From Bin5 sp034428435 (lineage in GTDB: Bacteria; Chloroflexota; Anaerolineae; Caldilineales; Caldilineaceae), in NCBI GenBank assembly GCA_034428435.1, contig DAOUHY010000453.1:1-64000 (forward strand): a stretch of 64,000 bases of DNA, given 5' to 3'. Shown here piece after piece: positions 1 to 8,306 of the stretch (the stretch's first letter is position 1; each line of letters begins with the position of its first letter). Below the pieces are notes generated by a model. The model was not told where the DNA came from. It worked only from the letters and a program-made list of their open reading frames with translations, and made no database searches. A program made the translations under genes and the position numbers.

Positions 1-1
1 G

Positions 2-664
2 GACTGTCTGACACGGCCAGAGGACGCGATTGCACGCGCGCGGCGGATCGGGTTGGACAAGCTGGCGATCACGGAACACGACAATCTGGCCGGCGCCCTG
101 AGAGCCAAAGAGCTGGCCCCCGACTTGATTATCGTCGGTGAGGAGGTCATGACGACCCATGGTGAACTGATTGCGTATTTCGTCGAGGAGGAGGTGCCGC
201 GCGGGATGTCGCCTCAGGAGACGGTTCGCCGCCTGCGTGAACAGGGCGCGGTGGTGGCCATTCCCCATCCTCTGGACTCTCTGCGAAATTCGGCGATGGG
301 ATTGGAGAGTGTGCTGGAGGTGATCGGCCTGGTAGACGCGCTCGAGGTGCGCAACGCGCGCTGCGTGCGGCCGCAGGACAATCTCGCCGCGTTAAAGCTG
401 GCGCAGGAGCATGGCCTGCTAGTTACAGCGGGCAGCGACGCGCACATTCCGTTTGAATTGGGACACTGCTACATGGAGATGCCGGAGTTTGAGGACGATC
501 CGGAGTCGTTTGTTGACGCGTTACAGCGTGCGAAGCCGATGGGGAAGGAGAGTCCCTTCTGGCCCCATTTTATGAGCACCTATGCGAAATGGCGCAAACG
601 CATCAGGCCAGTCCCGTACGGCGGCGTGCTTCACTCGTACAGGAAAGGGAAAGGCAGTCGCTGA
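2..664 (+). CDS. PHP-domain metal-dependent phosphoesterase (5' end outside window)
   Basis: The frame is open from base 2 (first residues DCLTRPEDAIARARRIG), so the start lies upstream and 220 residues are visible; the TTG at 53 is internal. Motifs seen are ITEHDN near the beginning, IIVGEEVMT, AIPHPLDS in the middle and TAGSDAH near the end. These are the spaced His/Asp/Glu metal-binding elements of the PHP superfamily, which hydrolyses phosphoesters with a two- or three-metal site. Members include nucleoside bisphosphate phosphatases and histidinol phosphatases; the substrate cannot be read from this fragment. The last 35 residues form a basic tail (KWRKRIRP, RKGKGSR). The protein is probably cytosolic. 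It faces the next gene tail to tail, only 57 bases away, with no terminator seen between them. Confidence 0.88.
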   Translation, partial: DCLTRPEDAIARARRIGLDKLAITEHDNLAGALRAKELAPDLIIVGEEVMTTHGELIAYFVEEEVPRGMSPQETVRRLREQGAVVAIPHPLDSLRNSAMGLESVLEVIGLVDALEVRNARCVRPQDNLAALKLAQEHGLLVTAGSDAHIPFELGHCYMEMPEFEDDPESFVDALQRAKPMGKESPFWPHFMSTYAKWRKRIRPVPYGGVLHSYRKGKGSR

Positions 665-721
665 GCGACAGCCAGTCTTTTCGCGATGGAGGAAATGACG
701 ATGCGTTTCGGTGTCCGGCCT

Positions 722-2086
722 CTATGCCCTGGTAGGCTCCACATTCCAATTCTTCGGCGCGCGTAAGAAGTCCTCGACCTCTGTGAAGAGTTCTGGCGAG
801 AGCAGATCTCTGAAGAAATACCAGTTGAAGACAGAGAGCTTGTTGTCCTGGAGTGAGGCGCGCAGAATCTCTACGGCATGGCGAAGATTGCGGTGCAGGT
901 GTTCTCTGTGGCCGCCGATCCCCCATCCTAGCGCCGCCAACCCCAGTACGAGTGGATCCCGCCGCGTATTCTGCTGTCCAAGCAGATTCAAAGCTACATG
1001 CAGTCCCTGGCGCAGCTCGTCCGAAAAGTCGCTACTGTCTGGGTTGCCCCCTTGTTCTGCGTTGTCGGTGGCCGAGCGGCCGGTGCCGTCCTCGTCGGAA
1101 GCTTGGCGGGGCTGGACCGCGTCCAGATAGTAGTGGGCCAGGATCCAGTCACCGACGGATGAGAGAGTCACATCTTCGAGGGGGACCTGTGTGACGCGCC
1201 GCCATTCGGTCGCGGCGCCCTGGCGGTCGCCGGAGTAGTAGCCGGACAGGCCGCGCCAGAATCCCTGGGATACGGATGAGCTTTCGCGGTTGAGCGCCCT
1301 GTGTGCCAGGCGGCCCTGGCTGTTCAGAACGAGCGGGCGATAGAGCAGGTGCCAGCGGTCGCTATAGGCGTCGGACACTCTGGCAGCCATACCGAAAGCA
1401 TCGGCAGCTTCTTGCCAGCGCTGCCTTTCCAACTCCACGCAGCTGCGCAGAAAGTGAAGGAGCCCAAACTGGAGTGATACCTGGTTGGTTTCGCTCTCAC
1501 TGGTCAGCCGCTCTTTGACCTGAATCTGCACGTCTACGTCTTCGACGAGTGAGTCCGACAGGCCCTGTGAACGGAATAGACGCTGCAGCTCGGATAGCAG
1601 TGACTGCCTAACTCCGTCGGCTTCGTCGATCTTGTCGTCGTCGATCAGGATGGAGAAGAGTAACCAACGCAAGTCCACGTCGAAGGGAAGATCGTCCGAC
1701 TCGGAGCGGACAATTCCGGCCGCTTCTTCGCAGCGGCCCTGCCACCAGTAGGCGCGTGCCTGGTTCTCCCGCCACAGTGACTTTGCGTCTTCGCTCAGGA
1801 TCTCAAAGAGCGCGTCATCGATTGCGGCCATCTCTTCCAGCCGGTTGCGCCTGGCGTAGTAAGACTGCAGACCCAGCACACTCTGATCCAGGATGCGTTG
1901 CAGCCTTTCGTCCTGGGCGGTTCGTCGCGCCTGCGGCAGAGCGGCCAGACGCTCGATCAAGAAACCGTACTTAGCCAAGGCCTCGTCGTTGCCCTGTCGT
2001 GAAAGGGCCACGGCCTCGGCGTGCAAGGCTTCCCAAGAACCCTTTAGCGCGGCTGCGCTGCCTGATGTGCGCGTGTCGGTAGTCAT
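722..2086 (-). CDS. TPR-like alpha-helical repeat protein of unknown function
   Basis: This 454-residue soluble protein has no signal peptide or membrane segment. The sequence is almost entirely predicted helix, with repeated helical pairs such as AYWWQGRCEEAAGIV (about residue 110) and ELERQRWQEAADAFGMAAR (about residue 230). They resemble degenerate tetratricopeptide units, used for protein-protein contacts. A low-complexity acidic insert (DEDGTGRSATDNAEQGG) sits near residue 335. It is the last gene of a minus-strand group after the ChlI/VWA chelatase gene, 88 bases downstream of the VWA stop. The ATG at 2086 has only a weak upstream purine stretch. Context suggests an adaptor or partner of the AAA+/VWA protein, which is inference; no enzymatic motif is visible. 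Confidence 0.75.
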   Translation of the reverse strand: MTTDTRTSGSAAALKGSWEALHAEAVALSRQGNDEALAKYGFLIERLAALPQARRTAQDERLQRILDQSVLGLQSYYARRNRLEEMAAIDDALFEILSEDAKSLWRENQARAYWWQGRCEEAAGIVRSESDDLPFDVDLRWLLFSILIDDDKIDEADGVRQSLLSELQRLFRSQGLSDSLVEDVDVQIQVKERLTSESETNQVSLQFGLLHFLRSCVELERQRWQEAADAFGMAARVSDAYSDRWHLLYRPLVLNSQGRLAHRALNRESSSVSQGFWRGLSGYYSGDRQGAATEWRRVTQVPLEDVTLSSVGDWILAHYYLDAVQPRQASDEDGTGRSATDNAEQGGNPDSSDFSDELRQGLHVALNLLGQQNTRRDPLVLGLAALGWGIGGHREHLHRNLRHAVEILRASLQDNKLSVFNWYFFRDLLSPELFTEVEDFLRAPKNWNVEPTRA

Positions 2087-2174
2087 CGAGATATTCTCGC
2101 TATGCGCAATTGGGTACTTTGCGCGAAGTGTTGAGGCGCTGGCAGCGCTCGCCGGCCAAGTGATGCCGGCGATT

Positions 2175-3146
2175 CTAGCCGCCGATTTCCCGTTTTACGG
2201 TATTGAGAAGGGTGTCGGCCCGCAGCTCAGGCAGATTATAGCAGACGCCGCCCATCTGCTCGGCCAGGGCCTGTGCCAGCCCACGATCGAAGGCCATGTG
2301 CTCCATGTTGATTACGATGGTGCGGACGTCTTCGCTATCGAAGAGGGAGGCCATTTTCATTGCCTCTTCCTGGGCGGGCATGCCGGTCATGCTTACGTTG
2401 CCGGCACCGTCGGTCAGCAGCATCACCAGCGGCCGGAGTTCCGGGTCGCGGCGCTGGGCGTTTTCGACTACTTGCCATGTTGCAAGGAGACCGCTACTGA
2501 GAGGCGTTTTGCCCCCCACGGGGAGATCCTTGAGGGCCCTTTCCGCCAGTTCGACGCTATTGGTGGGCGGCAGGACGACGCGAGCCTTGTCGCGCTGGAA
2601 GACGACCAGCCCGACCTGGTCCCGGCGTTGATAGGCTTCGACCAAGAGGCTGAAAATGGCGCCTTTTGTGGCTTCCATCCGTTCGCTGGCCGCCATCGAC
2701 CAGCTGGCGTCCACGACGAAGAGGATGAGATTGCCTGTACGGCGGACGCGGATTTTGCGCTGCAGATCGGACATGCGCAACTGCAAGGCGAGGTCACTCT
2801 CCCCACTTGCGTGCCGTTCCTTCTGGTAGGGGGCGGCGTTACGCAGGGTGGCGTCGAAGGCGACGTCTTCGTAGTTTTCGTTGGCTGGGCGCGCTTTGAT
2901 GTAGCGGCCGCGCTTGCGGTCGGTCCGGCTGTAGGAGCGCTTGCCGGATTTTTCGCGCGTCATTTTGTCGAGAGGCGTATCGAGCTTTCGTGCTTCGAAG
3001 ACCTCTCCGACGTCGACCGGTTTGCGGGCCCCCTTTTCGTCTCCGGGTGATGAACTCTGTTGGGGAGCTGCGTCCGGCTGTGCTACGCCGCCTTCGCCGC
3101 TCTCCGGCGAGGAGTCTAGCTCCTCTGAGTCATCACCCTCTTCACT
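2175..3146 (-). CDS. chlD: VWA-domain half of a ChlD-type chelatase, reached by a -1 frameshift
   Basis: This frame continues the upstream ATPase gene one base back. The only start codon in the frame is the ATG at 2961-2963, yet the frame is open and family-like well above it. It reads an acidic linker (GDDSEELDSSPESGEGG), then GEVFEARKLDTPLDK, a stretch conserved in ChlD proteins just before the VWA domain. The VWA domain shows the metal-ion site DASWSMA (D-x-S-x-S), the Thr of GGKTPLSSGL and the Asp of LLTDGAGN. In ChlD-type chelatases this domain couples the AAA+ ring to the large catalytic subunit (Mg or Co chelatase). Joined at the A8 run, the product would be about 686 residues, a normal ChlD length. 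No cobN or chlH gene is in the window, so the metal is unknown. Confidence 0.85.
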   Translation of the reverse strand, partial: SEEGDDSEELDSSPESGEGGVAQPDAAPQQSSSPGDEKGARKPVDVGEVFEARKLDTPLDKMTREKSGKRSYSRTDRKRGRYIKARPANENYEDVAFDATLRNAAPYQKERHASGESDLALQLRMSDLQRKIRVRRTGNLILFVVDASWSMAASERMEATKGAIFSLLVEAYQRRDQVGLVVFQRDKARVVLPPTNSVELAERALKDLPVGGKTPLSSGLLATWQVVENAQRRDPELRPLVMLLTDGAGNVSMTGMPAQEEAMKMASLFDSEDVRTIVINMEHMAFDRGLAQALAEQMGGVCYNLPELRADTLLNTVKREIGG

Positions 3147-4234
3147 TTTTTTTCCGTTGTCGCCGCGTCGCCGTCCGCCTCTTCCATCGATTCTTCGTTT
3201 TCCTCGGCTTCGGCGCGGGCCTGGCGCATGTTGGCCTCGAGTTGCTCGGGCTGCAGGGCGGTATCCTGGAATGGCTGTTTCTTCATGCGGTGAGGAAGCG
3301 CCAGTTCGGCCGACATGAGAATATCCCTGTCGGTGATGGCGTCCCTACCTTCGAATGCGGCTTGGGCTCGGGCTGTATTGAGAATGACGAGGTCGGCTCG
3401 GTGCCCGTCGACGCTGAAGCTGCTGGTGAGGGCGGCAATCGTATAGAGATCTTTGTCCGTGTAACCGACGCTGTCATAGCGGCGACGGGCCTTTATGATT
3501 CGCTCACCCAGACTTTTTGCTTCGTCGGCAAAGTCTTCGAAGAAGCGGTTTGAATCCTGCTCAAAACGCGTCCGCCGGCGCAAGATTTCTACGCGGGCGC
3601 GAGGCTCGTCAATGCCGACGACGTCAACGGCGTGGGCAAAACGGTCCAGCAGTTGGGGGCGCAGGTCGCCTTCTTCAGGGTTCATGGAGCCGACGAGGAC
3701 AAAGCGGGCAGGATGCTGGACACTAATGCCCTCGCGCTCGACGACGTTGACGCCCATGGCCGCGCTGTCCAGAAGCAGGTCGACAACGTGGTCGTCGAGG
3801 AGGTTTACCTCGTCGACGTAGAGGATTCCGCGGTTGGCGGCGGCGAGAATGCCTGGCTCGAAGTGGCGTTCACCTTGACGAATCGCCTTCTCAATGTCCA
3901 GCGTGCCGACGACCCGGTCCTCGGTGGCGCTGACGGGAAGATCGATGAACGGCGTGTTTCGCTGACCGACTTTCAGTTCTCCGTTGCGGGCCCCTGCCTC
4001 GCAGACATGGCAGAGACCGAGCGTGTCGTCCCGGTAACAGGCAAAGGGGCATCCATCTACCGCTTCGATTGCCGGCAACAGGGCTGCCAAGCCCCTGGCG
4101 GCGGTCGACTTGGCCGTGCCGCGTTCGCCCCTGATCAGCACACCGCCGATCAGCGGATGGACAGCATTCAGGATCAGCGCTCTTTTCATGCGCTCTTGGC
4201 CGACAATCGCGGTGAATGGATAGATGACTTGCAT
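3116..4234 (-). CDS. chlD: ChlI/BchI-type AAA+ ATPase (short product, 372 aa; N-terminal half of frameshifted ChlD)
   Basis: This is the AAA+ motor of a magnesium- or cobalt-chelatase-type complex. Walker A is GERGTAKST (residues 36-44) and Walker B is GILYVDEVN (about 136-144). A Cys set (C62-x3-C66 and C75-x2-C78) sits in the insert before Walker B; sensor and arginine-finger regions follow (SMNPEEGDLRPQLLDRF). The frame ends nine codons after a run of eight A, inside an acidic linker rather than at a domain end. The short product therefore looks like a free ChlI-type subunit, and slippage would give the ATPase-VWA fusion. AAAGGAAC lies about 10 bases before the ATG at 4234. It is the first gene of a minus-strand operon with the VWA half and a helical-repeat protein. 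Confidence 0.92.
   Translation of the reverse strand: MQVIYPFTAIVGQERMKRALILNAVHPLIGGVLIRGERGTAKSTAARGLAALLPAIEAVDGCPFACYRDDTLGLCHVCEAGARNGELKVGQRNTPFIDLPVSATEDRVVGTLDIEKAIRQGERHFEPGILAAANRGILYVDEVNLLDDHVVDLLLDSAAMGVNVVEREGISVQHPARFVLVGSMNPEEGDLRPQLLDRFAHAVDVVGIDEPRARVEILRRRTRFEQDSNRFFEDFADEAKSLGERIIKARRRYDSVGYTDKDLYTIAALTSSFSVDGHRADLVILNTARAQAAFEGRDAITDRDILMSAELALPHRMKKQPFQDTALQPEQLEANMRQARAEAEENEESMEEADGDAATTEKKVKRVMTQRS
3146..3153 (-). other. chlD: A8 slippery run, candidate programmed -1 frameshift site
   Basis: On the coding (minus) strand, eight consecutive A follow ACGG and precede GTGAAGAGG. In the ATPase frame they are read GAA-AAA-AAA-GTG, which contains the heptamer A-AAA-AAA in the correct phase for tandem -1 slippage. 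After slippage the next codon is AGT and the frame stays open for 323 residues through the VWA domain. Without slippage translation stops at 3116-3118. Transcriptional slippage on A8 is equally possible. I could not establish a downstream pseudoknot or an upstream Shine-Dalgarno enhancer by eye. A one-base deletion error in the homopolymer is the alternative. Confidence 0.6.
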
Positions 4235-4429
4235 CGTGGTCCGTTCCTTTCAAGGGTTCAGACGGAAGGCGGGATGTCGCGTTCACAGGAATGAACAGAC
4301 ATCAAGCTTACGACCTGATTTGCCTGTCGCGTTGCGCGGCAGCCTCTGCTTGTATCCAGCCGGTGGGCCGTACCTCCGCCGTGTGGTCTGATCGGGCGGG
4401 GTGGAGGTATGTCAGCTTTCAGTCAGGAC

Positions 4430-4963
4430 AATGGCAGGACAGCGCACGCCTCATCCGATTTATTATATAACGAGGACAATTGGCAGGACAAACCAGAGGC
4501 CCACGAGGGTGCATCCCAGATTTAGGGCGGGAACAGTCTGGCGGGGAAACAGTGCCAGCGCTGGCTGGCGTTGTTTACCGTCTTTTGGCGAGACACAGTG
4601 CAGGCGCCAGGCTTGGCCGTAAGGTGGCGACCGTCAGTTGGGGAGGGTGCGAGGGCAGGCAGATGGCCGGCACCCACGGGGATTCGATGGAGATGGCGGG
4701 ACGTGGTCTGGCCAGACACCTTCGATTAGGCACCTGTCACCAATGTCGACACCCGGTCGACTTGGGATGTTGTAGGAGAGGGGGCGTTGCGGGGGCGGAG
4801 CCCCCGCACAAGGGAGGGCCGAATAGGCCCGACCGCCCAAATGCTAGGAGAGAATAGAGAGGAGTGAGGAGAGAGAACTGCCGTTTCCTGTGGCCCAAAT
4901 TCGATTGCGAGACGGCGATGGCTGAAAGGTCACTATAGCGAAGACCGGTGGCAGGACAAACCA
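4430..4963 (+). repeat. Short direct repeats TGGCAGGACA (three copies)
   Basis: TGGCAGGACA occurs at 4431-4440, 4481-4490 and 4949-4958. The last two are extended to an identical 15-mer, TGGCAGGACAAACCA, and the first two are both preceded by GGACAAT. The third copy ends about 65 bases before the ATG of the ECF sigma gene. Such spaced repeats could be binding sites for a regulator or the scars of a duplicated repeat. I see no gene in 4235-4506, and no convincing promoter there beyond an AT-rich patch (TTTATTATATAA, 4459-4470). Confidence 0.4.
4507..4890 (+). repeat. Dispersed intergenic element, copy A (long form, double-hairpin core)
   Basis: The first 330 bases align with 61480-61799 almost end to end; the last 70 or so of these (4769-4838) are identical to that copy. 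The core contains hairpin 1 at 4789-4807 (GCGGGGGC-GGA-GCCCCCGC) and hairpin 2 at 4816-4830 (GGGCC-GAATA-GGCCC), followed by GACCGCCCA. Beyond the core, a purine-rich stretch (GAGAGAATAGAGAGGAG) resembles the one after copy C. An 11-base length difference from the other long copy, plus stops in every frame, argues against coding. The element lies on the plus strand, ending about 140 bases before the ECF sigma gene. It fills the 4.2-5.0 kb gap, where no gene is seen. Confidence 0.85.
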
Positions 4964-5027
4964 AATGCCCCGAAACTTTACCTTCAAAGATGCGTAGTAG
5001 ACAATAAGCGTCCAAAGGTATTTGCGA

Positions 5028-5765
5028 ATGAATGAACAGGAACAAGAGTGGCTGGACCGCGCCAGGGCTGGTGAGCAAGAGGCATTTGGCCGGCTGGTGG
5101 AGACGTATCAGAGACCGGTCTTTGCTTTGACCTATCGCATGCTCGGCGATTTATCCGAAGCCGAAGACGCCGCCCAGGAGACATTCCTGCGGGCCTTTTC
5201 CCGTCTGGACCAATATGATCCAGGACGCAAGTTCAGCACGTGGCTGTTTTCGATCGCCAACTATCATTGCATTGACAGGTTACGAAAGCGGCGTGTGCAG
5301 TTTGTCGGTCTGGACGAGTCGCCGGTCGTGTACAGCCTGGAAAGCGAATCGTCCCGGCCCGAGGCGGAGACTCTCGCAGTTGAACAGGCCGAGGAGATGC
5401 AGGCCCTGGTGAATCAGCTGGAGCCGGAATACAGGACGCCGCTGGTATTGCGTTATTGGAATGACTGCAGCTATCAGGAGATCGCTGACGTGATGGACAT
5501 TTCGGTGGCGGCAGTCAAGAGCCGGCTATTCCGTGCCAGGAAAAAGCTGGCTGAGCTGTACGAGGCGGCTCAACAGCCGCATCGAGTGGAAGGCATGACG
5601 AATTCCGGCGGCCTCGCGTTGCAGACAGACGGGCATCGAAAGGGAGAGTCGGATCAGCCGACCGCCCAGTTCGATGCGGCAGGGGGGAAGGGGGAGCCCG
5701 AAGAAGTATGGAAGGCGTTGACCATTCCTTTGCACAGGGCCCTCACCAGTGGTGCCGGTCTGTAG
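5028..5765 (+). CDS. ECF-family RNA polymerase sigma factor
   Basis: This 245-residue protein is a sigma-70 of the extracytoplasmic-function type. Region 2 covers about residues 10-80 (RPVFALTYRMLGDLSEAEDAA, FSTWLFSIANYHCIDRLRK) and region 4 about 120-180 (LEPEYRTPLVLRYW, YQEIADVMDISVAAVKSRLFRARKKL, which holds the DNA-binding helix-turn-helix). A variable tail of about 60 residues follows, longer than usual. The ATG at 5028 is chosen over the upstream TTG at 5022 because AAAGG at 5014-5018 is correctly spaced. It is followed 17 bases later by a zinc-type anti-sigma gene and then a bactofilin-like membrane protein, a typical envelope-stress arrangement. Autoregulation is likely for the family but no promoter could be assigned. 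Confidence 0.95.
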   Translation: MNEQEQEWLDRARAGEQEAFGRLVETYQRPVFALTYRMLGDLSEAEDAAQETFLRAFSRLDQYDPGRKFSTWLFSIANYHCIDRLRKRRVQFVGLDESPVVYSLESESSRPEAETLAVEQAEEMQALVNQLEPEYRTPLVLRYWNDCSYQEIADVMDISVAAVKSRLFRARKKLAELYEAAQQPHRVEGMTNSGGLALQTDGHRKGESDQPTAQFDAAGGKGEPEEVWKALTIPLHRALTSGAGL

Positions 5766-5782
5766 GCGTTCAGGAGGTAATG

Positions 5783-6385
5783 ATGTCGAATATGCTGACC
5801 AGAGCAGACGTGTCCTCCAGCAGAGCCGGGGACCACAGCGAGTATCTGATGTTGATTTCGCTGGAGTTGGACGGCATGTTGGACTCGGATGAGAAAAAGA
5901 GGCTGGACGGACACCTGGAACGATGCAGCGCGTGCCGTGCCCAGTGGCAGCTGTGGCAGGCGCTCGACAACAGGTTGCGAGAGACCCCGATGCCTGTGCC
6001 GGCACCCGGCTTTGCCCAATCTGTTGCCCAGCGCCTGGCCCTTCAGGAACGCCGGCGCAACCTGCAGATTGGCGTGATACTGACTGTATTCACCGTTGTA
6101 GTCTGGTCCCTAGGCCTAGTCGGGGTCTGCGCTTTAGCCGGGACGCTCATTTATACCAATTTGGAACGATTGACCGAAACGGGTCTATTCCTGAGCGAGG
6201 CATGGGCGGTGGCGGGGGTGGTTGGGCAGTCGTTATGGGAGGTCATAGTCGAATTAACTGCGACGTCAACGGCGTTAGGCGTTGCATCCACCTATTTGGT
6301 CATCGTCATCGCGGCGCTGGCGGTGTGGTGCGTCATCATCCAACGTACGACGCAGCCGCTCCGGTCCCGGGCCTGGGAGGACTGA
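5783..6385 (+). CDS. Membrane-bound zinc anti-sigma factor (zf-HC2 type)
   Basis: Counting from the ATG at 5783 (200 residues), the N-terminal domain has the zinc anti-sigma signature H44-x3-C48-x2-C51 (GHLERCSACRAQ), which in this family binds and holds an ECF sigma factor. Two hydrophobic segments follow, at about residues 96-122 (VILTVFTVVVWSLGLVGV) and 165-190 (STYLVIVIAALAVWCVII), so the protein is an integral membrane protein with the zinc domain in the cytosol. AGGAGG at 5772-5777 decides the start and excludes longer forms reaching back into the sigma gene. It lies directly after the ECF sigma gene and surely regulates it. The extracytoplasmic sensor part is short, so signal input may come through the membrane segments or the next gene product. 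Confidence 0.9.
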   Translation: MSNMLTRADVSSSRAGDHSEYLMLISLELDGMLDSDEKKRLDGHLERCSACRAQWQLWQALDNRLRETPMPVPAPGFAQSVAQRLALQERRRNLQIGVILTVFTVVVWSLGLVGVCALAGTLIYTNLERLTETGLFLSEAWAVAGVVGQSLWEVIVELTATSTALGVASTYLVIVIAALAVWCVIIQRTTQPLRSRAWED

Positions 6386-6545
6386 AGGAAGTGGGCATTG
6401 TGAGGTTCTTTCAGACTCAAGGCTGCAGAACGCATTGCACGTTGTTGGGCTGCTCCAGCCTGAACGATCCGAGTAAGAGTATGCCGGCGGGCGAAGACGG
6501 AGAACGAAAAGCGGCGCAGCTGTTTGTGTTGGAGGGAATCGCCGA

Positions 6546-8297
6546 ATGAAGTCGTTGCGCAGAGCCGGATGCTGGACGGCGTTCATGCTCATTTTCGCGC
6601 TTGGGGCGATCATATTCCTGTTCACACAGTCCAGGCAAGGGCGAAACGAATTCAGTGGCAGACCTTTGCAGGGCAATGTTGCCGCGTTCGGCGGCGACGT
6701 GCACATCAGTGAAGACGAGCACATCGTAGGAAACCTGATGGTCGTCGGGGACGACCTGACTCTGGAAGGGCAGATAGGCGGCAATCTAGTTGTTGTCGGC
6801 GGTGACGTTGACTTGAAAGGGCATGCTCAGGTCGGTGGCAATGTGAGTGTGGTCGGCGGCGATGCGGAGGTAGCGGGATCGTCGGTGATCGGCGGCAGTG
6901 TTGCTGTTGTCGGCGGCGACGTTGAGCTGGCCGGACACTCACACGTCGGCGGCAACGTCAGAGTTGTCGGTGGAAGGATAGAGCAGGATCCGGACGCGCG
7001 CGTGGATGGAGGCATCAGCTGGCGCATTTACACGAATAGCGTGGCGCAACCGAATCTCTATTCGGCGGCGCCGGCGCCGCCCGACGTACCGGACCCGCCC
7101 AAGCAGCCCGCCGGACCAGTTGCGCAGGTCGTTGTTGCGGGAGAGTCAGGAGAGGAAGTTCGGGCCCTGTCCGACCGGCGTCGAAGTTCAGTAGAGGAGG
7201 CGGCAGAAGCGGCAGAGGAGGCTGCGGAGGAGTGGGCAGAAGCGGTGGAAGATGCGGCAGAAGCCGCGCGCGAGCAGGCGGAGCTGCAACGCGAAGCAGC
7301 CGCCACGGCGCGTGCCCATGCGGCCCTTGAACGGACGCCCTGGTTCCTAGTCTTTCTGGGCAAGCTGGTACAGGCCTTCTTGTGGACGCTGCTGATCACC
7401 GGTCTTGTCCTTCTGTTTGCCTGGTTACTGCCGAAGCAGGTCAGAGCGATTTCCGCGACCGCGGAGAAGGAGACCGCGCTCAGTTTCGCAACGGGAGCGA
7501 TCGGAATCCTGGGTTCGGCTGTTCTGGCCGCGATACTAACCATTACCATCTGCTTTGCCTTGCTTGCGTTGCCCCTCCTGGCATTGCTGGCACTGGTGCT
7601 GCTCTGCGGCTGGACCGTGACCTGCTACTGGTTGGGACGCCGCCTGGATGAGCTCGTTGCCGGACCGGGAGTGCTTACCTGGAATCCGCTGGTTTCGGTT
7701 GGGCTCAGTTCTCTTGTTGTGACCGGCGTTACGGCTTTTTCCTGGGTAATCTTTCCCTGTCTCGGCTTCATAATAGCCCTGCTGATCGGCTCTACCGGTA
7801 CGGGGGCGGTCGTAGTGCATGTGGCGCGGCGTTCGGGACGTCTTCCAGGGGGCGCATTGGGAGGCAACCTGGGGGGGCCTGCCCCAAGCGGTGAGGCGGC
7901 GTCGCCGGGGAGCAGTGATAAAGGTGACGCGACGACAGACATCTCAGAAACTGGCATGCCAGATGAATCTGAGTCAACAGCCGGCGCCACCCAAGCGCCC
8001 TCAGAGGCGTCTCCCGAAAGCCGGGAAGTGGAAGGAACAACTGCCACTGGCGGGCAGGAGATTACCGATTCTTTAACCGCAGCTTCAGAAACGGTGGACA
8101 AAGCGGACGATCTTACCCGGATTGCGGGCATTGGTCCCACCTATGCTACGAGGCTGCGGGAGGCTGGGATTGCCAGGTTTTCCCAACTGGCTGACCTGGA
8201 CGCAGAAGAGATCGCGGAGGTCATCGGCTGCCCCGCGTTGCGGGTGGAGCGAGAGCGTCTGAGGGAGCAAGCAAGGGAGCTGGCCGGCCAGGCGTAA
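6546..8297 (+). CDS. Bactofilin-like beta-repeat membrane protein with C-terminal helix-hairpin-helix domain
   Basis: This 583-residue protein has several parts. An N-terminal membrane segment (about 10-28, FMLIFALGAIIFLF) is followed at about 45-150 by six or so repeats of the form GGN-V-VVGGDV-L-G-A-V, the polymer-forming cytoskeletal (bactofilin-like) right-handed beta pattern. Next come a Pro/Ala linker, an Ala/Glu coiled-coil-like stretch (about 215-262) and four hydrophobic segments (about 275-425). An acidic Ser/Thr linker leads to a C-terminal domain (about 520-583, DDLTRIAGIGPTYATRLREA) with the helix-hairpin-helix core of DUF4332-like proteins. It follows the sigma/anti-sigma pair by 160 bases and is probably part of that regulon. 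The beta repeat is likely outside the membrane; its partner is unknown. Confidence 0.85.
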   Translation: MKSLRRAGCWTAFMLIFALGAIIFLFTQSRQGRNEFSGRPLQGNVAAFGGDVHISEDEHIVGNLMVVGDDLTLEGQIGGNLVVVGGDVDLKGHAQVGGNVSVVGGDAEVAGSSVIGGSVAVVGGDVELAGHSHVGGNVRVVGGRIEQDPDARVDGGISWRIYTNSVAQPNLYSAAPAPPDVPDPPKQPAGPVAQVVVAGESGEEVRALSDRRRSSVEEAAEAAEEAAEEWAEAVEDAAEAAREQAELQREAAATARAHAALERTPWFLVFLGKLVQAFLWTLLITGLVLLFAWLLPKQVRAISATAEKETALSFATGAIGILGSAVLAAILTITICFALLALPLLALLALVLLCGWTVTCYWLGRRLDELVAGPGVLTWNPLVSVGLSSLVVTGVTAFSWVIFPCLGFIIALLIGSTGTGAVVVHVARRSGRLPGGALGGNLGGPAPSGEAASPGSSDKGDATTDISETGMPDESESTAGATQAPSEASPESREVEGTTATGGQEITDSLTAASETVDKADDLTRIAGIGPTYATRLREAGIARFSQLADLDAEEIAEVIGCPALRVERERLREQARELAGQA

Positions 8298-8306
8298 CGT
8301 CTGTGT

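Noticed and set aside
2961..2963. Separate initiation of the VWA protein at the ATG 2961-2963
   Set aside because: The frame is open and family-like for about 60 codons upstream, and the ATG lies in the middle of a conserved stretch. Its upstream bases include no good ribosome-binding site.
1893..3050. Long open frame (385 codons) on the plus strand across the TPR and VWA genes
   Set aside because: It is the antisense of two genes with clear motifs, begins and ends inside them and has no ribosome-binding site or recognisable protein character.
4634..4840. Possible conserved peptide on the minus strand of repeat copies A and B
   Set aside because: The reverse strand of both copies encodes similar text (GVD-DRCLIEGV-PDHVPP), but an 11-base length difference between copies breaks the frame, and both strands are conserved equally. 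It is not coding.
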